Shown in pieces: positions 17,109-26,212 of a DNA stretch of 64,000 bases. The translations under genes and the position numbers were made by a program. The stretch is from positions 116,173-180,172 of the forward strand of contig JAEZJF010000019.1 in NCBI GenBank assembly GCA_023415825.1. The letters run 5' to 3'. The notes beneath the pieces are model-generated. The model made no database searches, was not told where the DNA came from, and saw only the letters and a list, made by a program, of their open reading frames with translations. Source of the DNA: Bacillota bacterium. Lineage in GTDB: Bacteria; Bacillota; Clostridia; DSM-8532. How positions within the stretch are numbered: the stretch's first letter is position 1; each line of letters starts with the position of its first letter.

Positions 17109-18316
17109 AGTTTGCGAGTATCTTTATCAACCGAATTCGTGTGCTTTTCTCGGACAAGCTTTTTATATTGGCTATTCTGATTGTACCAATGCTGCTTTCG
17201 ATTATTACGGGATATGCACAGAGAAAAGAAAAGCTGGGGTATATCCCCGTTGTCCTGGTTGACGAGGATGGGACAGGGGATTCACAGCTTCTGTGCAAGC
17301 GCCTTGCACAAAAAGAAGGGCTGAATGTGGTTACAACAGTCCGTAAAAAAGCTCTGGCTCAGCTCAAGGAAGAGAAGGCCGAGGCCATGATTGTCATAGA
17401 GGAAGGCTTCGGGCAAGGCCTTCACCAAGGGAATTTAGAAGAAATGATTACCCTTGTAAAATCTCCGTCGACCTACTCAGCCGAGCTTCTTAAAGAGATT
17501 GTTGCAATAGAAGCACTCAGAATATATACAGGGTACTTTACCTACGACTGGGTTAATGAAAGCTTTCAGAGCAAGGGTCTACCGCCTATCTCACTAACCC
17601 GTGAAGACATTTCGCGGCAGTTGGAGGAGTATTGGTATCCTCAGCCCATCATGGCGGTGTCATACGAGGAAATCGAAGCTTTGCCGGCAAAGATCAATAC
17701 CATTACCATTCCCTCTTACACAGCGGCTTCATTGGGATTGATGGTGCTGTTCATTATGATGGGCTTACTCTTTGGAAGTGGCTGGATATGTGAAGAAAAG
17801 GCCAATGGGACTCTGCAGAGAATCCTGTCCGTCAAGGGTGCCTCACTGCCGCTTTTCCTGGGAAACGGGGCTGCTCTGTTTACCATGGGTCTTCTTCAAA
17901 CATTGGTTTTTTATGTGGTTCAGAAGGTTCTTTTTCATGTGACCATCTTACAGGGGGTATATACCTGGCTGGTTATCTGTCTCTACATCATTTGCGTGGT
18001 TTCCATAAGTATGCTTATGGCAGCATTGTTTGAAACACCCCATCAGCTGCAGGCGGCCGCTCCGGTCTTTGCTTTGATTACAGGCCTTATGGGAGGGTGT
18101 TTATGGAATCTTCTGGGGGTCCCTAAATCACTGTTAACCCTGGCACTTTTGACCCCTCAGGGATGGACCCTTCAAGCCCTGACCGGGTTATTTGCGGCAC
18201 CTCAGCAAGGGAGTCTGGCCTTGCCCTCGGTGTACATTCTTTCAGGAATATCACTGATCTTTTTCTCAGCGGCCTATGCCATTCTGCTGAAAGGCGGCCG
18301 GTCAGCCATTAGCTAG
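17105..18316 (+). CDS. ABC-2 type permease, subunit 2
   Basis: Protein of 403 residues with the same architecture as the preceding gene: one N-terminal helix, extracytoplasmic domain, then several C-terminal helices. It is the last gene of the three-gene exporter operon, which ends in a strong hairpin at 18367-18412. Two non-identical permeases with one ATPase suggest a heterodimeric pore. Confidence 0.88.
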   Translation: MKFASIFINRIRVLFSDKLFILAILIVPMLLSIITGYAQRKEKLGYIPVVLVDEDGTGDSQLLCKRLAQKEGLNVVTTVRKKALAQLKEEKAEAMIVIEEGFGQGLHQGNLEEMITLVKSPSTYSAELLKEIVAIEALRIYTGYFTYDWVNESFQSKGLPPISLTREDISRQLEEYWYPQPIMAVSYEEIEALPAKINTITIPSYTAASLGLMVLFIMMGLLFGSGWICEEKANGTLQRILSVKGASLPLFLGNGAALFTMGLLQTLVFYVVQKVLFHVTILQGVYTWLVICLYIICVVSISMLMAALFETPHQLQAAAPVFALITGLMGGCLWNLLGVPKSLLTLALLTPQGWTLQALTGLFAAPQQGSLALPSVYILSGISLIFFSAAYAILLKGGRSAIS

Positions 18317-18366
18317 CCTCTATACTGCTCTTTGCTACGTACACATCTTTGATTTTTTCGTATTAA

Positions 18367-18412
18367 AAGGAGCTGTCTTAAGAATCATTTCAGATTCTCA
18401 AGACAGCTCCTT
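18367..18412. terminator. Bidirectional terminator hairpin
   Basis: Two 20-base arms (starting AAGGAGCTGTCTT and ending CAAGACAGCTCCTT) pair with one wobble around a six-base loop. It lies between the convergent exporter operon and the zinc-ribbon gene and can serve both. Confidence 0.75.
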
Positions 18413-18454
18413 GATGTTTTACTCTCGACCCTATACCAGTACAACATCGTTGTA

Positions 18455-20311
18455 CTAGAATCCACCACCCATGATCATGGTGAGGGCTCCGATTTTCTCG
18501 TAGATCTCATTTGCCAGCTCTTCATAATCTTCTTGCGAAGCTTCGGCGATATCAAGAACGTCTGTTGGCTCGGGAATGGTCACTTTATTACCATATTGGG
18601 TATCGGTTTTAATAGCAAAGCCAACACTGATGGGCTGAGGAAGCTGATCAGGAACCTCAACGCTTAAATCTCCCGTGTAATCACTGTTGGTTACAAGTCC
18701 TTTGGCATTTCGGGTCTTAGTGCCATCCACAGTGAAGGCGATCTGTCCTTTCTGTTGAGTTCCAAAGGACGTAATATCAAAACTTACTTTTGCATCAATG
18801 GTATGAGCGACCTTGCTCTTCTTATCAGGATCTTCCTTTGATTCTAAGAGCAATTGGATATTGCCGAACTCGTCGGCCATATCCATATTTGCATCCACTT
18901 TCAAAGTATAGTCCGTCGTGTCCGAAGCTTTGTCATAATCATTTTTAAGATGTAGGCTCAGCTCGCCGCTTTCACCTTCTATATCGCTAAAGATGGTATA
19001 TTTTTGTTCATATGAAAGATCATTGGTTCTTTCTTCAATGGTGAATCTGACTTCTTCTTCCGGTGTGCCGGTATCAAAGGTAAAGTCATATTTGACGACG
19101 TCCAGGCCCTTTATGTAGACTTTCGCAATAATTTCTTCGGGGAAATCGGATTCATTCAGGGATTCTCTCGCTTCTGAGATAGCATTCTTGAAGTCGGATT
19201 TGCTAAGATTGTCTTCGATTCCGAGTTCCAGGAAGAACTGCTGATAGAACTCGGTTTCTCCCAGAATACCCATTGCTTTATTCATATTGCCTAAGAACAG
19301 CTTATAGAAATTATCATCATCCTTAAGCCTTGATAAAACATTGGAAACAATTTTTTTCTGAGCCTTTTGATCGAGCTTAATGGTGATTTCCTGACAACTC
19401 AGGTCTTTTCCTAAAACCTCCGTTTTTTGCCCTCTTTTGATGGACATGTCATTTGAATCAATACTGTTGATAATCTCCTGGGAATAGTCTACCATAAGGG
19501 TTTTGATATTTTTTCTGTCAATCTTGATCTCATCATAAAAACGTGTGGAGATCCAAGGATCCATTGATTTATAGGCCTCTATAAAAGTTGGATCGAGATC
19601 CGGAGAAATCTCAGCCAATTTATCAAGATTTTTCAAATCTCCTACAATTGTTTTCTGAGATAATTCCGGTACACTCAGGCCAAATTTAGTATCGTTCAGG
19701 TATAAATTTGACGACAGTAGAGGGTTGGTTTGATAATCCAATCCAAAATGCATGGTTCCCTTTCTGCCTCTTACATCTGTAGCGTAGCCATATTTGATGG
19801 ACATATTCTTAAGGGTCTCAACAACAAGATCAATTGTCTCTGCAGGTAAGCCCAGTTGTTCAAGGGGTGCTGCATCCAGCGAGAAACTAAGCTCGGTATC
19901 TTTTTCAACTGTACCTTCATATATGGGCTTTACTGACTTCTCTTCATGGCGGGCCATATTCTTATCAAAAATATTATAGCTCTTTAAAACACTGGCATAT
20001 TCAGCGGCTAAAAGTGTAGTCTTCGCCGGTAAAAACGTATAATATCCAAGAACAGTTACTCCGGTAATCAAAACCAAAGCAAGAACAAGTATGGCGATTA
20101 CCTTTAAAAATATGCCTTTCTTCTTCGGCTTTTTAACAGGCTCTGAAGGAGCTTCGGAGGATGAGGGCTGGGTATAAATTTCTGGAGGTCGGATTTCGTT
20201 GTTAACAAGGCTGCTGTCCGAATCGTTAATCATTTCTGCTTGATTGGCACCGCATGATGAACAGAAGATTGCGCCTTCTGGAAGCTCATTTCCGCATTTT
20301 TTACAGAACAT
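18455..20311 (-). CDS. Zinc-ribbon single-pass membrane protein of unknown function
   Basis: Protein of 618 residues. The N-terminal zinc ribbon uses Cys3, Cys6, Cys17 and Cys20. An acidic/Pro linker and Lys patch follow, then one membrane helix (about residues 66-88), and the remaining ~530 residues should lie outside the cell. That domain is rich in beta-strand-like and charged segments and resembles no family recognised here; similar zinc-ribbon/TM/large-ectodomain proteins are common hypotheticals in Clostridia. The start at 20311 is chosen because AAAGGA is correctly spaced; the upstream in-frame ATG at 20320 abuts that site. Confidence 0.75.
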   Translation of the reverse strand: MFCKKCGNELPEGAIFCSSCGANQAEMINDSDSSLVNNEIRPPEIYTQPSSSEAPSEPVKKPKKKGIFLKVIAILVLALVLITGVTVLGYYTFLPAKTTLLAAEYASVLKSYNIFDKNMARHEEKSVKPIYEGTVEKDTELSFSLDAAPLEQLGLPAETIDLVVETLKNMSIKYGYATDVRGRKGTMHFGLDYQTNPLLSSNLYLNDTKFGLSVPELSQKTIVGDLKNLDKLAEISPDLDPTFIEAYKSMDPWISTRFYDEIKIDRKNIKTLMVDYSQEIINSIDSNDMSIKRGQKTEVLGKDLSCQEITIKLDQKAQKKIVSNVLSRLKDDDNFYKLFLGNMNKAMGILGETEFYQQFFLELGIEDNLSKSDFKNAISEARESLNESDFPEEIIAKVYIKGLDVVKYDFTFDTGTPEEEVRFTIEERTNDLSYEQKYTIFSDIEGESGELSLHLKNDYDKASDTTDYTLKVDANMDMADEFGNIQLLLESKEDPDKKSKVAHTIDAKVSFDITSFGTQQKGQIAFTVDGTKTRNAKGLVTNSDYTGDLSVEVPDQLPQPISVGFAIKTDTQYGNKVTIPEPTDVLDIAEASQEDYEELANEIYEKIGALTMIMGGGF

Positions 20312-20421
20312 ATTTTTCATCCTTTCAAAATAAAACAATACTCTATAAGTATTGATATATATCTAACATCATACCATATCCCTCAATAGAGTGAAACTAG
20401 GAATATAGTCAAAATAATGTA

Positions 20422-20439
20422 AATGTAATCGATTGCATT
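20422..20439. promoter_or_regulatory. Near-perfect palindrome, possible operator
   Basis: AATGTAATCGATTGCATT is symmetrical except for one pair and has the central CG of LacI-type operators. It lies about 110 bases before the zinc-ribbon gene and 240 bases before the maltodextrin promoter. Which gene it serves is unclear; it could be chance in AT-rich DNA. The rest of 20312-20681 shows nothing else. Confidence 0.3.
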
Positions 20440-20681
20440 AAAATCTAAAAGAAACGTCAAAAAACACCGAAATATTAAGTTGTTTTGTGCCAGTTTCAAA
20501 TGCAAACTGATGTTCTGGATTAAAAAAGCTATGCAAATTCTTTTCTCAGAATACTATTGACAATGATTAATTTGTATTTGTAAAAAAAGTAAATGACTAT
20601 ATTAGCCTAAAATTGGGATTTTTATTATAGAAAGTCACAAATAATAGGGGTGAGCAATTATAAAAAGTTGTTAATAATGCA

Positions 20682-20710
20682 TTGACAAAACAAAAATTCC
20701 CATTTATAAT
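20682..20710 (+). promoter_or_regulatory. Promoter of the maltodextrin operon
   Basis: Perfect TTGACA (20682-20687) and perfect TATAAT (20705-20710) with a 17-base spacer, followed by the operator at 20727-20738 and a small leader hairpin (GAGGC/GCCTC, 20747-20760). Confidence 0.82.
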
Positions 20711-20726
20711 TAAAGCATAGTGTTGT

Positions 20727-20738
20727 GCAAACGCTTGC
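20727..20738. promoter_or_regulatory. MalR/CcpA-type operator
   Basis: GCAAACGCTTGC, a palindrome apart from its centre, matches the general form of LacI-family sites for MalR (GCAAACGTTTGC) and the cre site of CcpA (TGNAANCGNTTNCA, one mismatch). It lies just past the expected transcription start, where a bound repressor would block initiation. No cognate regulator gene is in the window next to it. Confidence 0.6.
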
Positions 20739-20787
20739 CCAAAATAGAGGCCAAAGCCTCGAGATAATGTATAAGGAGGATATTTCA

Positions 20788-22062
20788 ATGAAAAAACGCA
20801 GTATTCTTGCCTTGGTTCTCGCGCTTGTCATGGTTGCTACCCTTGCGACAGCTTGTGGCGTGGCAAAGCCGGTTTCAGAGACAACCCCCACACCTTCACA
20901 ATCCACGAGCGCAACTCCTTCCGAATCACCTTCAACTCCTGCTGCTGAACCCGTATCCCTAAAGATTTGGGAATCAGACGGCCCTGAAAAACTCTTTGTC
21001 GAAGAGATGGCAAAAGCGTACATGGATGCAAATCCTCATGTCACCATTACTGTTGAGCCTGTTGGTCACACCGATGCGGCACAGAGACTTCAGCTTGATG
21101 GCCCTGCCGGTGTCGGCGCTGATGTTTTTGCAGCACCTCATGATAAATTGGGCGAAATGCTCGTAAGTGGTATCATTTTTGAAAATGCCAATGCGGCCGA
21201 AATTAAAGGCTCAATGGTAGAGGCTGCTATCAATGCTACATCCTCCGAGGGTAAGCTCTACGGATATCCTACTGCTATTGAAACCTATGCCCTTTTCTAC
21301 AATAAAGCTCTTGTTCCAAATCCCCCCAAGACCTGGGATGAGGTTAAGGATTTTGCCAAGACGTTCAACAAGCCTGCTGAAGGCAAGTATGCTCTAGTTT
21401 ATGATGTAGACGATGCTTACTATAGCTATATGTTCCTCTCCGGCTACGGAGCAGATCTCTTTGGACCTAACGGAACCGACAAGGCCCAGCATATGGTTAA
21501 CAGCCCTGAAGCTATCAAGTCTCTTGATTACTTCCAAAAATACAGAAAAGAGTGCCTTGATATTGATGCCGCCGATTTTACCTATGATTTTGTAGTCGCC
21601 GGTTTCCAGAACGGCAATTTTGCCATGGTTGTTCAAGGACCTTGGGCTATTAACGGATTCAGGGAAAATAAGGTTGATTTCGGCGTAACCACATTGCCTA
21701 AGCTTCCTGGTAGCGATACTCCTCCTAAATCCTTCTCCGGTATACGTGCCATGTATGTTTCTTCTTTCTCAAAAGCACCGGAAGAGGCACAGAAATTTGC
21801 AAACTTCCTTGTAACGAAGGATGCACTTACTAAGCGTTATGAAGTAACCAATCAGATTCCTCCTCGCACAGACATTCAGATTGCTGACGACGCCCATGCC
21901 GGTGTCTTGGCACAGTTTGAATTCTCCAAGCCCATGCCCAGCATTCCTGCAATGAATGCCTACTGGCCTTCTATGGGTTCTGCTTATGCCAATATTTGGA
22001 ATGGCAACGATATCAAGACTGAGCTTGATCTTGCAGCAGCAGCTATTGAAGCCGCTCAATGA
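20788..22062 (+). CDS. malE: Maltose/maltodextrin-binding lipoprotein
   Basis: Protein of 424 residues: lipoprotein signal (MKKRSILALVLALVM, cysteine in LATACG), Pro/Ser/Thr linker, then a family 1 solute-binding domain of the MalE type (for example GYPTAIETYALFYNKALVPN and FAMVVQGPWAINGF). It captures malto-oligosaccharides outside the membrane for MalF and MalG. The start at 20788 has AAGGAGGA upstream. It leads an operon with malF, malG and an alpha-amylase, controlled by the promoter/operator at 20682-20738. No malK-like ATPase is present. Confidence 0.9.
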   Translation: MKKRSILALVLALVMVATLATACGVAKPVSETTPTPSQSTSATPSESPSTPAAEPVSLKIWESDGPEKLFVEEMAKAYMDANPHVTITVEPVGHTDAAQRLQLDGPAGVGADVFAAPHDKLGEMLVSGIIFENANAAEIKGSMVEAAINATSSEGKLYGYPTAIETYALFYNKALVPNPPKTWDEVKDFAKTFNKPAEGKYALVYDVDDAYYSYMFLSGYGADLFGPNGTDKAQHMVNSPEAIKSLDYFQKYRKECLDIDAADFTYDFVVAGFQNGNFAMVVQGPWAINGFRENKVDFGVTTLPKLPGSDTPPKSFSGIRAMYVSSFSKAPEEAQKFANFLVTKDALTKRYEVTNQIPPRTDIQIADDAHAGVLAQFEFSKPMPSIPAMNAYWPSMGSAYANIWNGNDIKTELDLAAAAIEAAQ

Positions 22063-22077
22063 TCTAATTGATGATGG

Positions 22078-22105
22078 AAGGCGGTTCCGAAACCGGAATC
22101 GCCTT
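22078..22105 (+). terminator. Hairpin between malE and malF, probable partial terminator
   Basis: AAGGCGGTTCCG pairs with CGGAATCGCCTT and is followed by a short TTTAATTAATT. A weak terminator or 3' stabiliser here would give more binding protein than permease mRNA. Confidence 0.5.
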
Positions 22106-22135
22106 TAATTAATTACGTAAATAACAAGGTTCTGA

Positions 22136-22150
22136 GGAAGCGAAGCTTCC
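22136..22150. repeat. Short hairpin GGAAGC-GAA-GCTTCC
   Basis: Perfect 6-bp stem with a three-base loop after malE. The exact reverse complement of this 15-base element follows the second sugar-binding-protein gene at 38733-38747. Confidence 0.45.
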
Positions 22151-22251
22151 AGAGGTTTTACTTGAATAGATACTTACATGAATCTGCTTTATATCCATAA
22201 AATGTTCTATGCTCATTTTAATAGAATAACAGGAAGGGGGGAACACACAGG

Positions 22252-23583
22252 ATGAAGAAAAACGCCAGTTTGGTTGCACCTATTGCTTCTGCTCTTTTTA
22301 TGGGTCTTGGCCATATCGTTGTTCTTAAGCAGTACATAAAAGGAATTCTGTTTGCCCTGTTTGAAGTAATCGTCCTGATAAACTCCAGCGCACTCTATAA
22401 GGGGATCAAAGGTTTAATCACGCTTGGTGATCCGAAGCCAAATCTACCTGTTGTCCAAAGAGACAACTCAACCTTTATGATGCTTGAAGGTCTTATTACA
22501 GTCGTCGTTCTCATCATCATCGCCATAGTTTATATATTTAATATTATTGATGCAAAAAATACCGCATGGAATTATGAGGAAACCGGGAAAGTGCAAACAG
22601 AGCGTGAGTTTCTGCATGATATGGGGGAAAAAGCATTTTCCTATCTGGCCTTGTCGCCCGCGTTTGTTATGCTGGCTTTTTTTGTGGTCATTCCGCTGGT
22701 TTTTGCATTTTTAATTGCTTTCACTAATTACTCGGCACCTGCCCATATCCCTCAGAACAACACAGTGGACTGGGTGGGATTGGAAACCTTCAAGGATATG
22801 GTAAACCTCAAGCAGTATTCTCAGGGATTTGCCCGCACTGCTGTTTGGACTTTTGAATGGGCTCTTCTTGGAACATTGACCTGTTACTTTGGTGGTATGT
22901 TCCTGGCTCTGGCTCTTTTAGACAAAAAAATAAAAATAGCTGGAGTTTTTAGGACTGTTTTTATTCTTCCTTATGCGGTTCCCGGCATGATCAGCCTTTT
23001 TATATGGGCCATACTGCTCAATGGTCAGTTTGGGCCTATTAATCGTGGACTGAGGGAGATAGGCGCCGTTCAATGGCTGCAAAGCATAGGAATCCTTCAG
23101 AAGGATATTATTCCCTGGCTTTCTGATACGAATCTTGCGAGAGCCATGCTCATTGTTGTTAATCTCTGGCTGGGATTCCCGTATTTTATGCTTATGATAA
23201 CGGGTATTATGACCTCCATGCCCCAGGATATTTTTGAGGCCGCTAGAATAGATGGTGCCAGCAGATCCCAGCAGTTCAGATATCTTACTCTGCCGCTTCT
23301 CTTGTATCAAACCGTTCCACTCATGATTATGAACTTTTCATTTAATATGAACAACTTCGGAGGTGTGTACTTCCTGACAAACGGTAACCCTCCCGATACC
23401 ATAACCACACAATCCTTTGCCGGTACAACCGACACCTTGATCACGTGGATGTATAAGCTGACCCTGGAGCAGCGGCTTTATAACAAAGCCTCGGTGGTAG
23501 CTATCATCATGTTTGTAATAATCGCACCTTTTGCGATTTATAACTTTGCACAAACAAAATCCTTCAAGGAGGGTGAGCTGTAA
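22252..23583 (+). CDS. malF: Maltodextrin ABC transporter permease MalF
   Basis: Protein of 443 residues. Residues 1-125 form an extra N-terminal part with two hydrophobic segments; the typical permease follows, with the EAA loop EAARIDGASRSQQFRYLTLP near residue 330. GGAAGGGGGG lies upstream of the ATG. It overlaps malG by one base. With MalG it forms the channel for maltodextrins bound by MalE. Confidence 0.92.
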   Translation: MKKNASLVAPIASALFMGLGHIVVLKQYIKGILFALFEVIVLINSSALYKGIKGLITLGDPKPNLPVVQRDNSTFMMLEGLITVVVLIIIAIVYIFNIIDAKNTAWNYEETGKVQTEREFLHDMGEKAFSYLALSPAFVMLAFFVVIPLVFAFLIAFTNYSAPAHIPQNNTVDWVGLETFKDMVNLKQYSQGFARTAVWTFEWALLGTLTCYFGGMFLALALLDKKIKIAGVFRTVFILPYAVPGMISLFIWAILLNGQFGPINRGLREIGAVQWLQSIGILQKDIIPWLSDTNLARAMLIVVNLWLGFPYFMLMITGIMTSMPQDIFEAARIDGASRSQQFRYLTLPLLLYQTVPLMIMNFSFNMNNFGGVYFLTNGNPPDTITTQSFAGTTDTLITWMYKLTLEQRLYNKASVVAIIMFVIIAPFAIYNFAQTKSFKEGEL

Positions 23584-24422
23584 TGAAAAAAGCATTGACT
23601 GTTATTCGCTACACCTTCATCTATTTCTTTTTCATTGTTCTGACACTCATTGTACTCTATCCCATTGCTTTTGCAGTCAGCGGCGCTTTTAACCAGGGAA
23701 AATCACTGGCTTCAATGAGTATTCTTCCTATACCTAACAATCCCACCACCGATAACTTTACGCGGCTTTTTACCAAAACCAATTATTTAAGCTGGTACAA
23801 GAATTCGCTTATCGTGGCCTGTTTCAATACGCTTTTCACAACGGTTATCGTGCTTATTACAGCCTATGTCTTTTCCAGATTCAGGTTCCGTTTTAAGAAG
23901 CTTGCCTTAATGAGCTTCCTGATTCTGCAAATGTTCCCCAGTGTAATCGGGATGGTGGCCATTTACGTCATATTAAACAGATTCGGCCTTACAGATAACC
24001 TTATGGGCCTTGTTTTGGTCTATACAGCGGGGAATATTCCCTATAATACCTGGCTGTTGAAAGGGTATTTTGATACCATCCCGCGAAGCATAGACGAAGC
24101 GGCAAAAGTGGATGGAGCGGGTAATTTTTCAACCTTTATCCGGATCATTCTTCCAAATACGCTACCCATGGTCGCCTTTCTTGCTGTGACCAGCTTTACA
24201 CAACCCTGGATGGACTTTATTCTCCCCAGATATATCTTAAGGAGTGACAAAAATAAGACATTGGCGGTTGGTTTGTTTGAAATGATCAATGGCCGGTCCA
24301 ATGACAATTTTACGCAATTCGCAGCAGGCGCTTTGCTGATTTCCATACCATTTGTCATCATCTTTGCCCTCAATCAGAAGTATCTGATAAGGATCATGTC
24401 TACGGGGGCGGTAAAGGAATAG
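23583..24422 (+). CDS. malG: Maltodextrin ABC transporter permease MalG
   Basis: Protein of 279 residues with six membrane helices and the EAA loop DEAAKVDGAGNFSTFIRIIL near residue 172. The start overlaps the malF stop (TAATG) and the amylase gene begins three bases after its stop, so the set is tightly coupled. It is the partner of MalF. Confidence 0.93.
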   Translation: MKKALTVIRYTFIYFFFIVLTLIVLYPIAFAVSGAFNQGKSLASMSILPIPNNPTTDNFTRLFTKTNYLSWYKNSLIVACFNTLFTTVIVLITAYVFSRFRFRFKKLALMSFLILQMFPSVIGMVAIYVILNRFGLTDNLMGLVLVYTAGNIPYNTWLLKGYFDTIPRSIDEAAKVDGAGNFSTFIRIILPNTLPMVAFLAVTSFTQPWMDFILPRYILRSDKNKTLAVGLFEMINGRSNDNFTQFAAGALLISIPFVIIFALNQKYLIRIMSTGAVKE

Positions 24423-24425
24423 ACT

Positions 24426-26090
24426 ATGGAGAACTGTTTTATGGGTGCCATTCAAAGAAAGATATTGTTATTACTGCTCATTATAAGTATATCAGTGTCA
24501 ATGGCTGCATGCGGAACCCCTTCCGGTGCTCCCGAAACTATATCCCCTACATCAACTCCTCTTACAGATCCTGTTTATGGGCTCGGAGAGGTTGATCAAA
24601 ACACATCGGGTAACAAGCAGGGCGTTTATTATGAGGTTTTTGTAAGGGCGTTCGCTGACTCCAACGGTGATGGAATAGGCGATCTTAACGGGCTCACACA
24701 AAGGCTCGATTATTTAAATGACGGGAATCCCAAAACAACAGATGATCTTGGCATAACGGGTATATGGATGATGCCCATCAACAAAAGTCCCTCGTATCAC
24801 GGCTATGATGTGTCAGACTACTATGACATCAATCCGGAATATGGTACATTGGCCGACTTTGATAATCTGATCAAAGAGGCTCACAAACGAGGCATTTCCA
24901 TTATGATGGATCTTGTTTTGAATCACAGTAGTGATAAAAACCCCTGGTTTACTCAATCCACAGATGCCAATAGCCCTTATCGCAATTGGTATAAATGGAC
25001 CACCGACGGTTCCGAAGGCTTTAACCTGAGTGCCAATGTTTGGGGTCACAAGGTTTGGAACAAGCTTGGCGGGGCCTATTACTATGCCATCTTCTGGAGT
25101 GGAATGCCCGATTTTAACTATGATACTCCCGAAGTTAAAGACGAAATGAAAAAGGTAGCAGCTTTCTGGCTGGATAAAGGGGTGGACGGTTTCAGATTGG
25201 ATGCTGTTCCTCATATATTTGGAACAGGAGAGCTTCCCAAAATGGAAAGCGGTACAAAAAAGACCGTTGCTTTTTGGAAGGAATTTACTGATTTCTGCCA
25301 TGGGCATAAACCGGAAGCCTTTATCATAGGAGAGGTCTTAGAGGACAGCGTCCAAATCAGATCCACCTATTTACCCTCTCTGGATTCTACCTTCCATATC
25401 GGAATTGGCGCTCAAATTTCCAATGCAGTTAAAGCAGGAAGCAGCAAAAACAATTACCTGGCAAAGTTCATTGAAAACAATTACGTCCAGTATGCAAAAG
25501 TTAAACCTGATTATGTGGATGCTCCTGTTTTATCCAACCATGATCAGAACCGTATTATTGCTCTGGTTAATGGAAAGCCCGAGCTCATGAAGGTTGCGGC
25601 CAGCATGTACCTTACTTTGGAGGGTGTGCCCTTTATTTATTACGGTGAGGAAATCGGCATGTTCGGGGCCAAGCCGGATGAGGATATCCGTCTGCCTTAT
25701 GTTTGGGGAAGGGATGATCCCCTGCTGACCAAGTGGAGAACTTCAAAGTATGGTGAAGATGTGGTTGCACCGGTTTCTGAACAGCAGCAAGATCCCGATT
25801 CGTTACTCACCCATTATAAGCGGTTGATTCGGGTAAGAAATGAAAATGAAGCCCTATATGCAGGAAAATTTAAGGCCATGGAATCAGGAAATGATGCCAT
25901 TGTTTTCTATTCCATGACTTCCTCCGGCCAAACGGCCCTTATCATGCATAACCTTTCAGCCCGAGAGCAGAGTTTGAAAGTGGATACCACGGGTTATACG
26001 TTGAAATTTTGCCAGAAAGCGGCAGGCTTTGAAGAAGGAGAAGGACTTGTAAAAATGCCCCCGCTAAGCTCGGTCATTTATGTAAAATAG
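24426..26090 (+). CDS. Secreted lipoprotein alpha-amylase, GH13
   Basis: Protein of 554 residues: hydrophobic signal ending in lipobox MAAC, then a GH13 (beta/alpha)8 barrel and a C-terminal beta domain. The four conserved regions are present: DLVLNHSSD (near 162), GFRLDAVPH (nucleophile Asp near 257), IIGEVLED (acid/base Glu near 302) and LSNHDQNR (near 371). Anchored outside, it should cut starch into maltodextrins for MalEFG. Two starts are possible, 24426 and the in-frame ATG at 24441; both have a ribosome site. It is the last gene of the maltodextrin operon. Confidence 0.92.
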   Translation: MENCFMGAIQRKILLLLLIISISVSMAACGTPSGAPETISPTSTPLTDPVYGLGEVDQNTSGNKQGVYYEVFVRAFADSNGDGIGDLNGLTQRLDYLNDGNPKTTDDLGITGIWMMPINKSPSYHGYDVSDYYDINPEYGTLADFDNLIKEAHKRGISIMMDLVLNHSSDKNPWFTQSTDANSPYRNWYKWTTDGSEGFNLSANVWGHKVWNKLGGAYYYAIFWSGMPDFNYDTPEVKDEMKKVAAFWLDKGVDGFRLDAVPHIFGTGELPKMESGTKKTVAFWKEFTDFCHGHKPEAFIIGEVLEDSVQIRSTYLPSLDSTFHIGIGAQISNAVKAGSSKNNYLAKFIENNYVQYAKVKPDYVDAPVLSNHDQNRIIALVNGKPELMKVAASMYLTLEGVPFIYYGEEIGMFGAKPDEDIRLPYVWGRDDPLLTKWRTSKYGEDVVAPVSEQQQDPDSLLTHYKRLIRVRNENEALYAGKFKAMESGNDAIVFYSMTSSGQTALIMHNLSAREQSLKVDTTGYTLKFCQKAAGFEEGEGLVKMPPLSSVIYVK

Positions 26091-26132
26091 GCGAAAACAG
26101 ACACTTCTGCGTAACAGAATAGAAACATACTG

Positions 26133-26173
26133 TTAACATAAAAAGCCTGTCTCCGACAGGTTTTTTATGTTAA
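26133..26173. terminator. Bidirectional terminator after the maltodextrin operon
   Basis: Two 19-base arms (26133-26151 and 26155-26173) pair with one wobble around a three-base loop; the stem core is CCTGTC/GACAGG flanked by A- and T-runs. It ends 39 bases before the next start codon. Confidence 0.82.
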
Positions 26174-26212
26174 GCTTTTTTTAAGGTTTTTTAATTTTCA
26201 GGGGGTTTTTAC

